64,000 bases of DNA, from the NCBI GenBank assembly GCA_018223415.1, contig JAGTTQ010000001.1, positions 2,577,865 to 2,641,864 on the forward strand. The letters run 5' to 3'. The DNA is from Eubacteriaceae bacterium Marseille-Q4139 (GTDB lineage: Bacteria > Bacillota > Clostridia > Lachnospirales > Lachnospiraceae). This document shows positions 17,887 through 27,250 of the stretch, piece after piece. Every line of letters starts with the position of its first letter. Position 1 is the first letter of the stretch. The notes beneath the pieces were generated by a model, which worked only from the letters and a program-made list of their open reading frames with translations, was not told where the DNA came from and did not search any database. Made by a program: the position numbers and the translations under genes.

Positions 17887-17915
17887 TTTACAAAGAACAT
17901 ACGTTCGGTTATAAT
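17887..17915 (+). promoter_or_regulatory. dinB promoter with embedded LexA (SOS) box
   Basis: -35 TTTACA (17887-17892) and -10 TATAAT (17910-17915) are separated by exactly 17 bp. GAACATACGTTC at 17895-17906, followed by G, matches the Gram-positive LexA/DinR consensus CGAACRNRYGTTYG at 13 of 14 positions and fills the spacer. LexA binding here would block RNA polymerase directly. The dinB ATG at 17922 begins only 6 nt after the -10, so the transcript may be leaderless or nearly so. Confidence 0.87.
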
Positions 17916-17921
17916 AGAGAC

Positions 17922-19181
17922 ATGAAACGAGTTGTCTTTCATGTGGATGTAAACAGCGCGTTCCTTTCCTGGGAGGCGGTGTACCGCTTAAAGCATCTTG
18001 GCGGCACACTGGATCTCCGGACAATTCCGTCGGCGGTGGGAGGCGATATGGCAAAGCGCCGCGGAATTATTCTCGCCAAATCCCTTCCGGCCAAAAAGTA
18101 CGGCGTCCGGACAGGAGAAACCGTGGTGGAAGCGAAGAAAAAATGCCCGGAGCTTATGCTGGTTGCGCCTCATTACGGCCTTTATGAACGGTCGTCGGCC
18201 GCGCTGATAAAAATTTTAAAGGAATATTCGCCCCAGGTGGAGCAGTTCAGTGTGGACGAGGCTTTTCTGGATATGACGGGAATGGAGCGGCTGTTCGGGG
18301 AACCGAGGGAGGCGGCCGCGGCCTTAAAGGACAGGATCCGGGAGGAGCTGGGATTTACCGTGAATATCGGAGTGTCCTCCAATAAGCTTTTGGCGAAAAT
18401 GGCTTCGGATTTTGAAAAGCCGGATAAGGTGCACACGCTGTTTCCAGAGGAAATCCAGGAAAAAATGTGGCATCTTCCCGTAAGGGAGCTGTTCCTGGTG
18501 GGTTCGGCGACGGAGCGGAAGCTAAACCATCTCGGGATCGAAACCATCGGGGAGTTAGCCTGTACCGATGTGCGGATTCTAAAGGCCCATCTGAAAAAGC
18601 ACGGCGAGGTGATCTGGGCCTTTGCCAACGGCCGCGATGCCGGGCTTGTGGAGGCGGAGCCGCCGGAGAACAAGGGCTATGGGAACAGCACGACCATTGC
18701 CTTCGATGTGACGGACCGGGAGACGGCCAGGCGCGTCCTGCTTTCTCTGGCGGAAACGGTGGCGGCCAGGTTAAGGAAGCACGGGAAAAAGGCGGAGCTT
18801 GTCTCGGTGAGCATTAAGGACAGCGGCCTTCATACGGTTTCCCACCAGACGGTGCTTCCTGCGGCCAGCGATATTACCATGGAGATTTATACGGCGGCCT
18901 GCCGCCTGTTTGACGAGCTCTGGGACGGCGCGCCTATCCGGCACCTCGGGATCCATACGGGGCGCCTGGGAGAAGGCGAGGCCAGACAGCTCAATATTTT
19001 TGACGGTACGGACTATGAGAAGTTGGAAAAGCTGGACGCAGCCCTCGACAATATCCGGAAGCGCCACGGGCAGGATGCGGTGATGCGGGCTTCTTTTCTT
19101 AAGTCCTCCCTCGACCATATGGCCGGCGGGATCACCAGGGAAAGGCGCACGGTGGATTATACAAAGGAGAAAATTCAGTAG
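17922..19181 (+). CDS. dinB: DNA polymerase IV (Y-family translesion polymerase)
   Basis: 419 aa. The catalytic core has VDVNSAFLSWEA near the N-terminus (metal-binding Asp) and SVDEAFLDMTG (catalytic Asp-Glu, ~108-118). A thumb region (NIGVSSNKLLAKMASDFEKP), helix-hairpin-helix and little-finger domain follow. It copies past damaged bases during the SOS response; the LexA box in its promoter supports this regulation. No Shine-Dalgarno precedes ATG 17922. The frame is open upstream to 17769, but the promoter lies within that extension, so 17922 is preferred. Confidence 0.94.
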   Translation: MKRVVFHVDVNSAFLSWEAVYRLKHLGGTLDLRTIPSAVGGDMAKRRGIILAKSLPAKKYGVRTGETVVEAKKKCPELMLVAPHYGLYERSSAALIKILKEYSPQVEQFSVDEAFLDMTGMERLFGEPREAAAALKDRIREELGFTVNIGVSSNKLLAKMASDFEKPDKVHTLFPEEIQEKMWHLPVRELFLVGSATERKLNHLGIETIGELACTDVRILKAHLKKHGEVIWAFANGRDAGLVEAEPPENKGYGNSTTIAFDVTDRETARRVLLSLAETVAARLRKHGKKAELVSVSIKDSGLHTVSHQTVLPAASDITMEIYTAACRLFDELWDGAPIRHLGIHTGRLGEGEARQLNIFDGTDYEKLEKLDAALDNIRKRHGQDAVMRASFLKSSLDHMAGGITRERRTVDYTKEKIQ

Positions 19182-19216
19182 AAGGAGGAAATACGGAAAA
19201 AAGGAGCTGACGGAAT

Positions 19217-19549
19217 ATGGCATTTGGAATCGGTGGAAGAGAGAGCCGGGTATTTGAGGGCTTCGAGTCGAAGGAAGGCAGGAGAAGACAGCGGGAGGTG
19301 GCATGTGAATGCTGGTTCACGAGCCGCGGCGAGACACTGCCTCTGGCGGTAAAGTTTCCGAACGAAGACGGGGAGCTTATCATGGTGCGGGATCTTCAGG
19401 TGGACTGGGCGGAGAAAAAGTATTACTGCGGCGTGCCGGCGGTGGAGTACCAGTGCCGCATGACGCTTGGCGGCCGCAGGCGGCCGGTGAGGCTGATCTT
19501 TTACCTGGAAGAATGCCGTTGGGTGATGGAGACAGAAGAGGGCCTGTGA
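19217..19549 (+). CDS. Small conserved-type protein of unknown function
   Basis: 110 aa, not recognised. It is a charged, soluble protein with a basic N-terminal third (GGRESRVFEGFESKEGRRRQR) and a beta-rich remainder (MTLGGRRRPVRLIFYLEECRW). It has three Cys but no metal-site spacing, and no membrane segment. AAGGAG lies upstream of the ATG. It sits between dinB and sbcDC, 35 bp after dinB, so it may belong to the same DNA-damage transcript. That link is inference from position only. Confidence 0.65.
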   Translation: MAFGIGGRESRVFEGFESKEGRRRQREVACECWFTSRGETLPLAVKFPNEDGELIMVRDLQVDWAEKKYYCGVPAVEYQCRMTLGGRRRPVRLIFYLEECRWVMETEEGL

Positions 19550-19576
19550 GGAAACGGGCCGGAAAGGCAGAAGAAC

Positions 19577-19807
19577 ATGAGAGAAATTGTATTTAAAATG
19601 GAACGTCCGGGCCTCGTGACGGTGGGCCAGGAGGTAGAGGTCAGCGAGTCGGTGACGCCGGTGAACGTCAACTACATGATTGAGCCGGCCGTAGCCATGT
19701 CGGGACTTTTTAAGTTCACGGAGCGGTTAAAGAGCCGGAAGGGGATCGTGAAGGAGATTGTGGAGAACGAGCGCGGCTACTACGTGACCGTGGAATTTGA
19801 CGAATAG
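19577..19807 (+). CDS. Small protein of unknown function preceding sbcD
   Basis: 76 aa, not recognised. It is acidic and soluble with a predicted beta-rich fold (FKMERPGLVTVGQEVEV, IVENERGYYVTVEFDE). GGAAAGG upstream supports the start. It lies 27 bp after the previous small gene and 16 bp before sbcD, so co-transcription is likely. Confidence 0.62.
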   Translation: MREIVFKMERPGLVTVGQEVEVSESVTPVNVNYMIEPAVAMSGLFKFTERLKSRKGIVKEIVENERGYYVTVEFDE

Positions 19808-19823
19808 GAAAAGGGAGATGTAA

Positions 19824-20996
19824 ATGAAGCTGTTTCATTTATCGGATTTGCATATCGGAAAACAGCTCCATGGATTCAGCCTGATCGAAGATCAGACGTA
19901 TATCCTTGGACGGATTTTAAAAGAGGCGGAGCAGAGGAAGCCGGACGTGATCGTGATTGCCGGGGATGTCTACGACAAGTCGGTGCCGTCTGCGGAGGCC
20001 GTTGAGGTATTTGACGGCTTCCTCACGTCCCTTGCCGCCATGGAGCAGGGGCTGGAGGTGTTTATCGTCAGCGGGAACCATGATTCCCAGGAGCGGCTGG
20101 CCTTTGGGAGCCGTCTGTTCGAGAAAAACAGGATATTTATTGCAGGCATGGCGCCGGGAAAGGAAAATCCCAGGGTGCAGAAGCTGGTACGAAAGGATAA
20201 GGAGGGAGAGGTGAATTTTTATCTTCTTCCTTTTTTGCGCCCTTCCTTCATCCGTGAAATCGAAGGGATGGAGCAGGTAAAGACATACGATGAGGCCGTA
20301 CGGGCCGTGATCGCGCAGATGGAGCCGGATTTTTCCGCGCGGAACGTCCTCGTCTGCCATCAGTTTTTTACATGGAACGGAAAAAGCCCGGAGCGGTCGG
20401 ATTCCGAGACCGTCTCCGTCGGCGGCCAGGACAACGTGGAGGTCTCGGCTGTGGAGACGTTTGACTATGTGGCGGCCGGCCATATTCACCGTCCACAGTC
20501 CGTCGGGGGAGACCATGTCCGCTACTGCGGCTCGCCGTTAAAATATTCGGTTTCGGAGGCGGGACAGGAGAAAGGGATTCTGGAAGTGACGCTCGGGAAG
20601 AAAGGCGACGTGACGGTGGAAAAAATTCCTCTGGTGCCTCTCAGGGATGTGAGGAAAATCAGGGGAAAGCTCTCGGAGCTGATTTCCGAAGAGACGCTCT
20701 CGGCAGCAGATCCCAAAGATTTTGTCAGTGCCGTCCTGACGGATGAGGAGGAGCTTTACGAGCCGGGACGCGTGCTTTCAAGGCATTATCCGAACCTTTT
20801 GGAGTGGACGGTGGAAAACAGCAGGACGCGGCGGGAATTTTCTGAAGAAGAGCTGCCGGCGGAAAAAAAGAGCCTTCCGGAGCTTTTTGAGGAATTTTAC
20901 ATACAGATGCAGGGCGCAGAAATGAAGGAAAACCAGAGGAAAGCCATGGAAGAAATTTTCCTGAGACTGGAGGCAGGAGGGGAGGAGGAAGCATGA
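19824..20996 (+). CDS. sbcD: Exonuclease subunit SbcD
   Basis: 390 aa Mre11-type nuclease of the SbcCD complex, which opens DNA hairpins and trims double-strand ends. The metal-binding phosphodiesterase motifs are HLSDLHIGKQLHG, IAGDVYDK, VSGNHDSQERL and AAGHIHRPQ, in order. The C-terminal capping domain (~270-390) is present. A GGGAGATG site precedes the ATG. The stop overlaps the sbcC start by 4 nt, the usual coupling of the two subunits. Confidence 0.95.
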   Translation: MKLFHLSDLHIGKQLHGFSLIEDQTYILGRILKEAEQRKPDVIVIAGDVYDKSVPSAEAVEVFDGFLTSLAAMEQGLEVFIVSGNHDSQERLAFGSRLFEKNRIFIAGMAPGKENPRVQKLVRKDKEGEVNFYLLPFLRPSFIREIEGMEQVKTYDEAVRAVIAQMEPDFSARNVLVCHQFFTWNGKSPERSDSETVSVGGQDNVEVSAVETFDYVAAGHIHRPQSVGGDHVRYCGSPLKYSVSEAGQEKGILEVTLGKKGDVTVEKIPLVPLRDVRKIRGKLSELISEETLSAADPKDFVSAVLTDEEELYEPGRVLSRHYPNLLEWTVENSRTRREFSEEELPAEKKSLPELFEEFYIQMQGAEMKENQRKAMEEIFLRLEAGGEEEA

Positions 20997-23900
20997 AACC
21001 GATTTGTCTGACAATGTGTGCCTTCGGCTCCTATGGCGGAAAGACGGTCATTGATTTTACGAAGGCCGGCCGGGGCGTTTTCCTGATTACCGGGGATACC
21101 GGGGCGGGGAAGACGACGATTTTTGACGGGATTACCTTCGCCCTTTACGGGGAGACAAGCGGAGGAAAACGGGACGGCAGGATGATGCGGAGCCAGTATG
21201 CCGGGTCTGAAGACGAGACCTATGTGGAGTTTACATTTTCCTATCGCGGAGAGATCTACACGGTTTTCAGGAGCCCGGAATACATGAGAGAGAAGAAGCG
21301 GGGAAGCGGCCTTGTGAAGGCGGCGGCCAGGGTGGAGCTGACGCTTCCAGACGGGACGGCTTTCCGGGGGAAGAACCGGGAGACGGATAAAAAAATCTGT
21401 GAGATCATGGGAATCGACAGGGAGCAGTTTACGCAGATTTCCATGATTGCCCAGGGAGATTTCCTGCGGCTCCTTCATGCCAGCTCTGAAAACAGGAAGA
21501 AGATTTTTTCCACAATTTTCCACACCGGGCCCTGCCGGGACGCTGAAGAGGAGCTGAACAAAAAGAGAAAGCAGTTAAAGGATCAGATTCAGGCGGGCGA
21601 GGAACGGCTGAGGGCCCATGTCCGGTCGATCCGACTTACGGAGGAAGCGGGAAGCGAAGACGAAGCCCGGCTGGAGAAGCTTTGCCGGGAAGAGGTTTTG
21701 CCTCCGGGAGAGGCGTCAGAATTTTTATCTGAGCTTCTTTGTAAGGAACAGGGACAGCTTCGGACGGCCGACCGGGAGTTAGCGGAGCTGGATGATAGCC
21801 TCCAGAAGGCGTTGGAGGAAAACGGAAGGCTTTTAAAGGCAGCGGAACAGGCCCGCCAGTACGAAGAGAAAAAGGCAGAGCTTAGGAGGGAAGAAGAAAA
21901 AGAGGCGCATTACACGGCATGGAAGGCCAGATATGAGGAAGCCGCGAAGGCATATGGGATGAGGCCCTATGAGAGCCGGTATCTGGAGGCGGAGCGGCAG
22001 ACGGCGGCTGCCGAAAGAAGCAGGGAGGCCGCTGAGAAGGCGCTTTCGGAGGCCGAAGCCGGATTTTCGGAGGCAAAACAGGTACTGCTTGCCGCCGAAG
22101 AAGAGTTTGGAAGAAAAGAGCCGCTATACAGGACGGAGCTTTTAAAGCTGGAGCAGGAGGAAAAGGACTGGAGACGGAAGGCAGAGCTGGAAACGGAGGC
22201 GGCAGAGCGGAGAGCGCAGTCGGAAGAGGAAGCAAAACGTGGGCTCGCGTTAAAGGAAAGGAAGGAGAAGCTGGAATCGGCCATCGGCGAGTGCGAGAGA
22301 AAGATACAGGCCTTTTCAGAGGCGGCTCCCATTCTTGCGGAGCTTGAGCATTCCTTAAAGGAGCTGGCCGCATTTGAGGAAACGGCAGCCAGGCTGAAAG
22401 AAGAGCGGAAGGCGCTGGAAACGAGAAAGATACGTCTGGAAGCCATGAAGCGGGAGCAGGAAAAACGGATACAGGCCTTTTCGGAGGCAGAGCGGCTGTA
22501 CCAGGAGCTTCAGGAGCAGTTTTTCCGGGAACAGGCCGGGATCCTTGCCCGCGACAGGTTAAAAGACGGCTTCCCCTGCCCGGTCTGCGGAGCCGTCAGC
22601 CACCCGGCCCCGGCGGCCCTGGCAGAGAGCGCGCCCACGGAAGAAGAAGTGAAGCGTGCATCCGCAAAGCGGGAGGAGAAAAGGGGACTCTGTGAAGCGC
22701 TGGGGACGGAGATTACGAAGGAAATGACGGGAATCTCCGAAAAGGAGCGCCAGCTCTGCGAGGAAGAAAAACGGCTTCCGGAGAATATGGCGGAGAAAAA
22801 GGAGACGATGGAGCGCCGGCGGGCAGAGCTTCTGCTCCTGAAGAAAGAGGGAACGGACGCGGCTGAGACCGGAAAGTCCCTGGGAGAAGAGCTGGAAAGA
22901 ACGAAAAAGAGCATGCAGGACTGCCGTCTTTCCGAGGAGCTGGAAAAAGCAGCGGTTTTGAAGCTGGAGGAAGAAATAGGGAAGCTGGAAAAGCAGCTTT
23001 TCTTCCGCTCGAAAGAGGCGCTGCTTACGGAAAAAGAACGGCTGGAGCAGGAGCTTCGCCGGAAGAAGGCAGAGACGGAAGCGGCCAGGCAGAAGGAAAA
23101 ACAGGCCGCGGAGACGGCTTCCTCCGCCAGACAGGCGTGCCGTTCGGCAGAAGAGCACCTGATTTTAAGGAAAAGAGAGCAGGAAGAGGCAGGAAGCACA
23201 TGGAACCAGGTCTGGAAGGACAGCGGCTTTACAAGAGAGCAGTACACGGCATCCCTGGCATGGAGAGAGACAGAGGAGGCCAGGGAGGCGGGAGCGCAGA
23301 CGGAGGAATATTTCCGCAGGTTGGCAGAGCTTAAGGCGGCCGTTAAGACGCTGGAGACCGGTCTTTTGGAGGCCTCGGAGGAAAGGGCCGGGGAGCTCCG
23401 GGAAGAGATCCGGAAGCTTCGGGAGAAGAAGGGATCCCTGGAGAAAAAGCGGGACGGGATTTCCGCTGCCGTCCAAAACCACGAAAGCATCCTTTTGCAG
23501 ATGGAGACAGAGGAACGGGAGAGCGGCGGGCTCATCGAGGCCTTCCTTTTATACGACGGCCTCTGGCAGACAGCCAGCGGGAACCTGAAAGGAAAGGTAA
23601 AGATTGACTTTGAGACATATGTCCAGAGACAGTATTTTGAGAAAATCCTGACGGCGGCCAACCGGAGATTTCTGAAGCTGTCCGACGGAAAACTGAAATT
23701 AAAATGCAGACAGCTTGAGGACATGGGCGGCCAGGGGCATTCCGGCCTGGAGCTGAATGTCTACGTGATGGCGACGGGAAAGGAGCGGGATGTGAAAACC
23801 CTGTCCGGCGGCGAGTCGTTCCTTGCGTCCCTGTCCCTGGCGCTGGGACTTTCCGACGTGGTGCAGAGCCAGGCGGGCGCCGTGAGAATGGAAGCCATGT

Positions 23901-24097
23901 TTGTGGACGAGGGCTTCGGCGCTCTGGACGACGAGACGCGGGAACTGGCTGTCCGCGTGCTTCACGACCTGGCAGGCGATGAGCGCATGGTCGGCATCAT
24001 CTCCCATGTGAACGAACTGAAGGCGCAGATCGGAAAGAAACTCATCGTCACGAAGGGCGAACAGGGGAGCCGGGCCGCCTGGTCTATTGAGGACTGA
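20993..24097 (+). CDS. sbcC: Exonuclease subunit SbcC (SMC-like ATPase)
   Basis: 1034 aa Rad50-like ATPase partner of SbcD. The N-terminal half-ATPase has Walker A TGDTGAGKTTIFDGI (~35-49). A long coiled coil of Glu/Lys/Ala-rich sequence runs from ~180 to ~870 and is interrupted by the zinc-hook CPVCG at ~529-533. The C-terminal half-ATPase has the signature TLSGGESFLASLSLALGLS and Walker B AMFVDEGFGALDDE. Length is normal for SbcC. The coiled-coil codon bias also leaves long open antisense frames, which I treat as artefacts. Confidence 0.95.
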   Translation: MKPICLTMCAFGSYGGKTVIDFTKAGRGVFLITGDTGAGKTTIFDGITFALYGETSGGKRDGRMMRSQYAGSEDETYVEFTFSYRGEIYTVFRSPEYMREKKRGSGLVKAAARVELTLPDGTAFRGKNRETDKKICEIMGIDREQFTQISMIAQGDFLRLLHASSENRKKIFSTIFHTGPCRDAEEELNKKRKQLKDQIQAGEERLRAHVRSIRLTEEAGSEDEARLEKLCREEVLPPGEASEFLSELLCKEQGQLRTADRELAELDDSLQKALEENGRLLKAAEQARQYEEKKAELRREEEKEAHYTAWKARYEEAAKAYGMRPYESRYLEAERQTAAAERSREAAEKALSEAEAGFSEAKQVLLAAEEEFGRKEPLYRTELLKLEQEEKDWRRKAELETEAAERRAQSEEEAKRGLALKERKEKLESAIGECERKIQAFSEAAPILAELEHSLKELAAFEETAARLKEERKALETRKIRLEAMKREQEKRIQAFSEAERLYQELQEQFFREQAGILARDRLKDGFPCPVCGAVSHPAPAALAESAPTEEEVKRASAKREEKRGLCEALGTEITKEMTGISEKERQLCEEEKRLPENMAEKKETMERRRAELLLLKKEGTDAAETGKSLGEELERTKKSMQDCRLSEELEKAAVLKLEEEIGKLEKQLFFRSKEALLTEKERLEQELRRKKAETEAARQKEKQAAETASSARQACRSAEEHLILRKREQEEAGSTWNQVWKDSGFTREQYTASLAWRETEEAREAGAQTEEYFRRLAELKAAVKTLETGLLEASEERAGELREEIRKLREKKGSLEKKRDGISAAVQNHESILLQMETEERESGGLIEAFLLYDGLWQTASGNLKGKVKIDFETYVQRQYFEKILTAANRRFLKLSDGKLKLKCRQLEDMGGQGHSGLELNVYVMATGKERDVKTLSGGESFLASLSLALGLSDVVQSQAGAVRMEAMFVDEGFGALDDETRELAVRVLHDLAGDERMVGIISHVNELKAQIGKKLIVTKGEQGSRAAWSIED

Positions 24098-24169
24098 GAA
24101 AGGCGTGGTTTCCAGGGGGCTGTGGAAGACATCCCGTACCCCAGGCCTCTCGAGGACTTAGAAAGACAT

Positions 24170-24203
24170 CCTGCCGAAAGCCTCAGGATTCGCTTCCGGC
24201 AGG
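24170..24203. terminator. Convergent hairpin between sbcC and the flippase gene
   Basis: Arms CCTGCCGAAAGC and GCTTCCGGCAGG pair with one mismatch around a 10-nt loop and overlap the last codons of the minus-strand gene. There is no T run, so termination is only suggested by its position between convergent genes. Confidence 0.4.
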
Positions 24204-25700
24204 ACGGTGAAAGAAAAGCAGCATGAGCCCGTAGCAGGTACAGACAATCAGGATGCGGAGGCAGGTGCCGAAAAATTCGGGAAGGCCGGAGGCAAAGAGA
24301 AACGAATCAGGAAAAATGCGGTAAATCCCTAGAGCCACGGCCAGGCAGAACACAGGCTTCACGATGACTTCCCAGGCGTTGGCGGAAAAGCCGACGGCTT
24401 CTCTTAAGGCCAGGATATGTAAGAGCGCCAGAAGGAGCTCACTTGCCAGCATCCCCCACAGGTATGCCAGGATGCCGATTTTCGGGATTCCGATTACGAT
24501 GAAGCAGAGCCTGAAAAGCAGGGCGGCCAGATGATGAAGGAAGGTTGTGGTTGTCTTCCCGAGGCCGTTTAAGATGCTTCCCATGGTGGTGGAAAGGTAG
24601 AGGAACGGACAGAGCCAGGCAAGGATTGTGATGAAGCTTCCTGCTTCCTCATTTTTAAAGACCTGGACGCCGAGGCTGTCCCCGAAGATGGTGAAAATGC
24701 CGACGCAGAGGATGCCCATGTAGAGGCTGTACCGGAAGGACATGGCGATGCGCCTGGTGATTTCGCGGCTGTCGCCGCCTGCCTGTGCCCTGGCAACAGA
24801 AGGAAGCAGGACGACGGCCAGGGAATTGACGATGGCCGAGGGAAACATGATAAAGGACATGGCCATGCCGTTTAGGACGCCGAGCGTGCTGACCGCCTGG
24901 GACTGGCTTAAGCCGAAGGCAGCCAGCCGGTTGGGGATCAGGATGGATTCGGCGCTCCTTAAAAGATTCATGACGAGCCGGTTTGCCATGAGCGGCAGGG
25001 CCAGCGCCATGAGAGGAATGGCGATGGAAGCCATGGAGGGGGCGTGGGGATCCGGCCGGGTATCGCCATCCTTTTCCAGTAAAAGAAAGGTCAGGAGCGT
25101 GAACAGGGCAGAACCGGCTTCGCCGATAAGAAGGCCGGCGGCCGCCAGGGAGACGGTGATTTCGATGCCCTTTTCCCGGCAGATGTCAGCGAGAAGGAAG
25201 ACGGCAAACATCCGGATTCCCTGCTCGGCTAACTGGGAGAAGGCCGGGATCTGCACTTTTTCTTTTCCATAATAATATCCGCAGATACAGGAGTGGAGGG
25301 CAGAACAGGGGATTGCCAGTGCAAAAGCAGGAAGCAAAGGAGCGCAGCGCGGTTCCATGAGCACATGGACGGCGAGGAAGCCGGAAAAACGCCAGATCAG
25401 TGCCGCCAGGAAAATCGCCATGGAGAAAGAGATGGCAAAGCCGGTGAAAAGCGTCTTTTTGGCCCTGGAAGGACATGCGGCCGTGAAGCGGGAGATGGCC
25501 GTCTGGAGGGAACCGGCGCATAGAGAGAGGCAGATCCCGTAAACGGGAAACATCATCTGATAAATCCCGAGCCCCTCGGCGCCGATGGCGCGGGAGAGGA
25601 AAATTTTATAGAAAAATCCGAGGATCCTGGAGAGAAAGCCTGCGGCGGTAAGAAGGACTGCGCCGGCGATCAGGGTATGCTTCTTAAAAAAATCAGTCAT
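24183..25700 (-). CDS. SpoVB-like polysaccharide flippase (MOP superfamily)
   Basis: 505 aa with about 14 hydrophobic segments throughout. The start (KHTLIAGAVLLTAAGFLSRILGFF) and the segment GAEGLGIYQMMFPVYGICLS are typical of stage V sporulation protein B and related MurJ-like lipid-linked oligosaccharide flippases. It is predicted to move peptidoglycan or polysaccharide precursors across the membrane, possibly for the spore cortex. GGGAGG lies upstream of the ATG at 25700. It is a lone minus-strand gene between sbcC and nifS. Paralogues are common in Clostridia, so a sporulation role is likely but not certain. Confidence 0.82.
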   Translation of the reverse strand: MTDFFKKHTLIAGAVLLTAAGFLSRILGFFYKIFLSRAIGAEGLGIYQMMFPVYGICLSLCAGSLQTAISRFTAACPSRAKKTLFTGFAISFSMAIFLAALIWRFSGFLAVHVLMEPRCAPLLPAFALAIPCSALHSCICGYYYGKEKVQIPAFSQLAEQGIRMFAVFLLADICREKGIEITVSLAAAGLLIGEAGSALFTLLTFLLLEKDGDTRPDPHAPSMASIAIPLMALALPLMANRLVMNLLRSAESILIPNRLAAFGLSQSQAVSTLGVLNGMAMSFIMFPSAIVNSLAVVLLPSVARAQAGGDSREITRRIAMSFRYSLYMGILCVGIFTIFGDSLGVQVFKNEEAGSFITILAWLCPFLYLSTTMGSILNGLGKTTTTFLHHLAALLFRLCFIVIGIPKIGILAYLWGMLASELLLALLHILALREAVGFSANAWEVIVKPVFCLAVALGIYRIFPDSFLFASGLPEFFGTCLRILIVCTCYGLMLLFFHRPAGSES

Positions 25701-25877
25701 GCGGCCTCCCGGGAAAGGAAATTGCTACATTGTATGCAAAAAAAAGAGCGGATTATTCGGAACGGAAGGAAAATCCCGGGGCTGGCATCAGGAAAAACCG
25801 GTCAAGGCGCGGAATACGCCAGATACTGATAATGATTCCTGATATTATTATATTTTTCTTAATTCTCAGGATTCCTG

Positions 25878-25906
25878 TTGAAATCCCCCCGGAATATTAT
25901 TATAAT
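25878..25906 (+). promoter_or_regulatory. Promoter of the nifS-nifU-mnmA operon
   Basis: -35 TTGAAA at 25878-25883 and -10 TATAAT at 25901-25906 with a 17-bp spacer. They lie about 80 bp before the nifS start, in a 288-bp gap with no other convincing gene. No Rrf2/IscR-type regulator gene precedes the operon. Confidence 0.75.
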
Positions 25907-25988
25907 GTAGAATAGTTTCCCGGAAACGGGGGACGGTAAATCAATAGTAGATGAGGCTTTTAACCTGTATTTACGGAAAGGCGGATTT

Positions 25989-27188
25989 ATGAAGAAAGTA
26001 ATTTATCTTGACAACGCGGCCACGACGAAGGTGCGTCCCGAGGTCGTGGAGGCGATGCTCCCGTTTTATACGGAGAATTACGGAAATCCATCTTCGGTGT
26101 ATTCTTTTTCCACACCGTGCAAAGAGGCAATGGCCCACAGCAGAGAAGTAATCGCAAATGCTCTTGGAGCAAACGCCAATGAAATTTATTTTACGAACGG
26201 CGGCACCGAGTCCGACAACTGGGCGCTTACGGCCGCGGCCGAGGCGTATGCTTCCAAGGGAAAACACATCATTACGACACAGATTGAACATCACGCGGTT
26301 CTGCACACAGGCCAGTATCTCGAAAAGAGAGGATTTGAGGTCACGTATCTTCCGGTGGATGAGTACGGCCTTGTGGATCCGGAGGAGCTTAAAAAAGCCA
26401 TCCGTCCCGATACGATCCTGATCTCCGTGATGTTTGCAAATAATGAGATCGGCACCATCGAGCCGATTAAGGAAATCGGTGCAATCGCAAAAGAACATGG
26501 AATCCTGTTCCACACCGACGCCGTCCAGGCCTTCGGACATGAGCGCATTGATGTGGACGAGTGCAATATTGATATGTTAAGCGCCAGCGCCCATAAGTTA
26601 AACGGCCCCAAGGGCGTCGGCATCCTCTATATCCGGAAGGGCGTAAAAATCCGCTCCTTTATCCACGGCGGTGCCCAGGAAAGAAAGCGCCGCGCCGGCA
26701 CGGAGAATGTGCCCGGGATCGTCGGCATGGGAAAGGCCGTGGAAATTGCCATGGAACACATGGAGGAGAACCGGAAGAAAGAGACGGAGTTAAGGGATTA
26801 CCTGATCCGCCGCGTGATGGAGGAAGTGCCCTACACGAGGCTTAACGGCCACCCGGCCAGACGTCTCTCCAACAATGCAAACTTTGCGTTCCAGTTTATC
26901 GAGGGAGAGTCCCTGCTTATCATGCTGGATATGGACGGGATCTGCGGTTCCAGCGGTTCCGCATGTACGTCCGGCTCCCTGGATCCGTCCCATGTGCTGC
27001 TTGCCATCGGGCTGCCCCATGAAATTGCCCATGGTTCCCTGCGCCTGACCTTAAGCGAGGAGACGACGAAGGAGGACATTGACTACACGGTGGAAAGCGT
27101 CAAGCGGATCGTGGAGCGCCTCCGTTCCATGTCCCCGCTCTATGAGGACTTCGTAAAGAGCAGGGAAAAACAGGACACGAAAGGCTAA
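25989..27188 (+). CDS. nifS: Cysteine desulfurase, NifS/IscS family
   Basis: 399 aa PLP enzyme that takes sulfur from cysteine for iron-sulfur clusters and tRNA thiolation. Visible motifs are the N-terminal YLDNAATTKVRPEV, the PLP-binding Lys in SASAHKLNGPKGVG (~202) and the persulfide Cys in GSSGSACTSGSLDPSHVL (~326). The Cys loop is typical of the group that works with a NifU/IscU scaffold. The scaffold and the 2-thiouridylase genes follow, so this desulfurase probably feeds both. The start follows AAAGGCGG. Confidence 0.95.
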   Translation: MKKVIYLDNAATTKVRPEVVEAMLPFYTENYGNPSSVYSFSTPCKEAMAHSREVIANALGANANEIYFTNGGTESDNWALTAAAEAYASKGKHIITTQIEHHAVLHTGQYLEKRGFEVTYLPVDEYGLVDPEELKKAIRPDTILISVMFANNEIGTIEPIKEIGAIAKEHGILFHTDAVQAFGHERIDVDECNIDMLSASAHKLNGPKGVGILYIRKGVKIRSFIHGGAQERKRRAGTENVPGIVGMGKAVEIAMEHMEENRKKETELRDYLIRRVMEEVPYTRLNGHPARRLSNNANFAFQFIEGESLLIMLDMDGICGSSGSACTSGSLDPSHVLLAIGLPHEIAHGSLRLTLSEETTKEDIDYTVESVKRIVERLRSMSPLYEDFVKSREKQDTKG

Positions 27189-27250
27189 CTGCCGCAGAAG
27201 AGACCGGAAACAGACGACAGAGGGAAAGAAAAAGAACAGGAGATCAATCT

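Noticed and set aside
17769..17921. N-terminal extension of dinB
   Set aside because: It contains the apt terminator and the dinB promoter with LexA box; the protein family begins at MKRVVFHVDVNSAF.
22510..23724. 404-codon open frame antisense to sbcC
   Set aside because: It is a mirror of the Glu/Lys-rich coiled coil, giving Ser/Phe/Arg-rich nonsense; the sense frame has clear SbcC motifs.
24170..24203. Strong rho-independent terminator after sbcC
   Set aside because: The hairpin is present but lacks a T run and overlaps coding sequence; kept only as a low-confidence feature.
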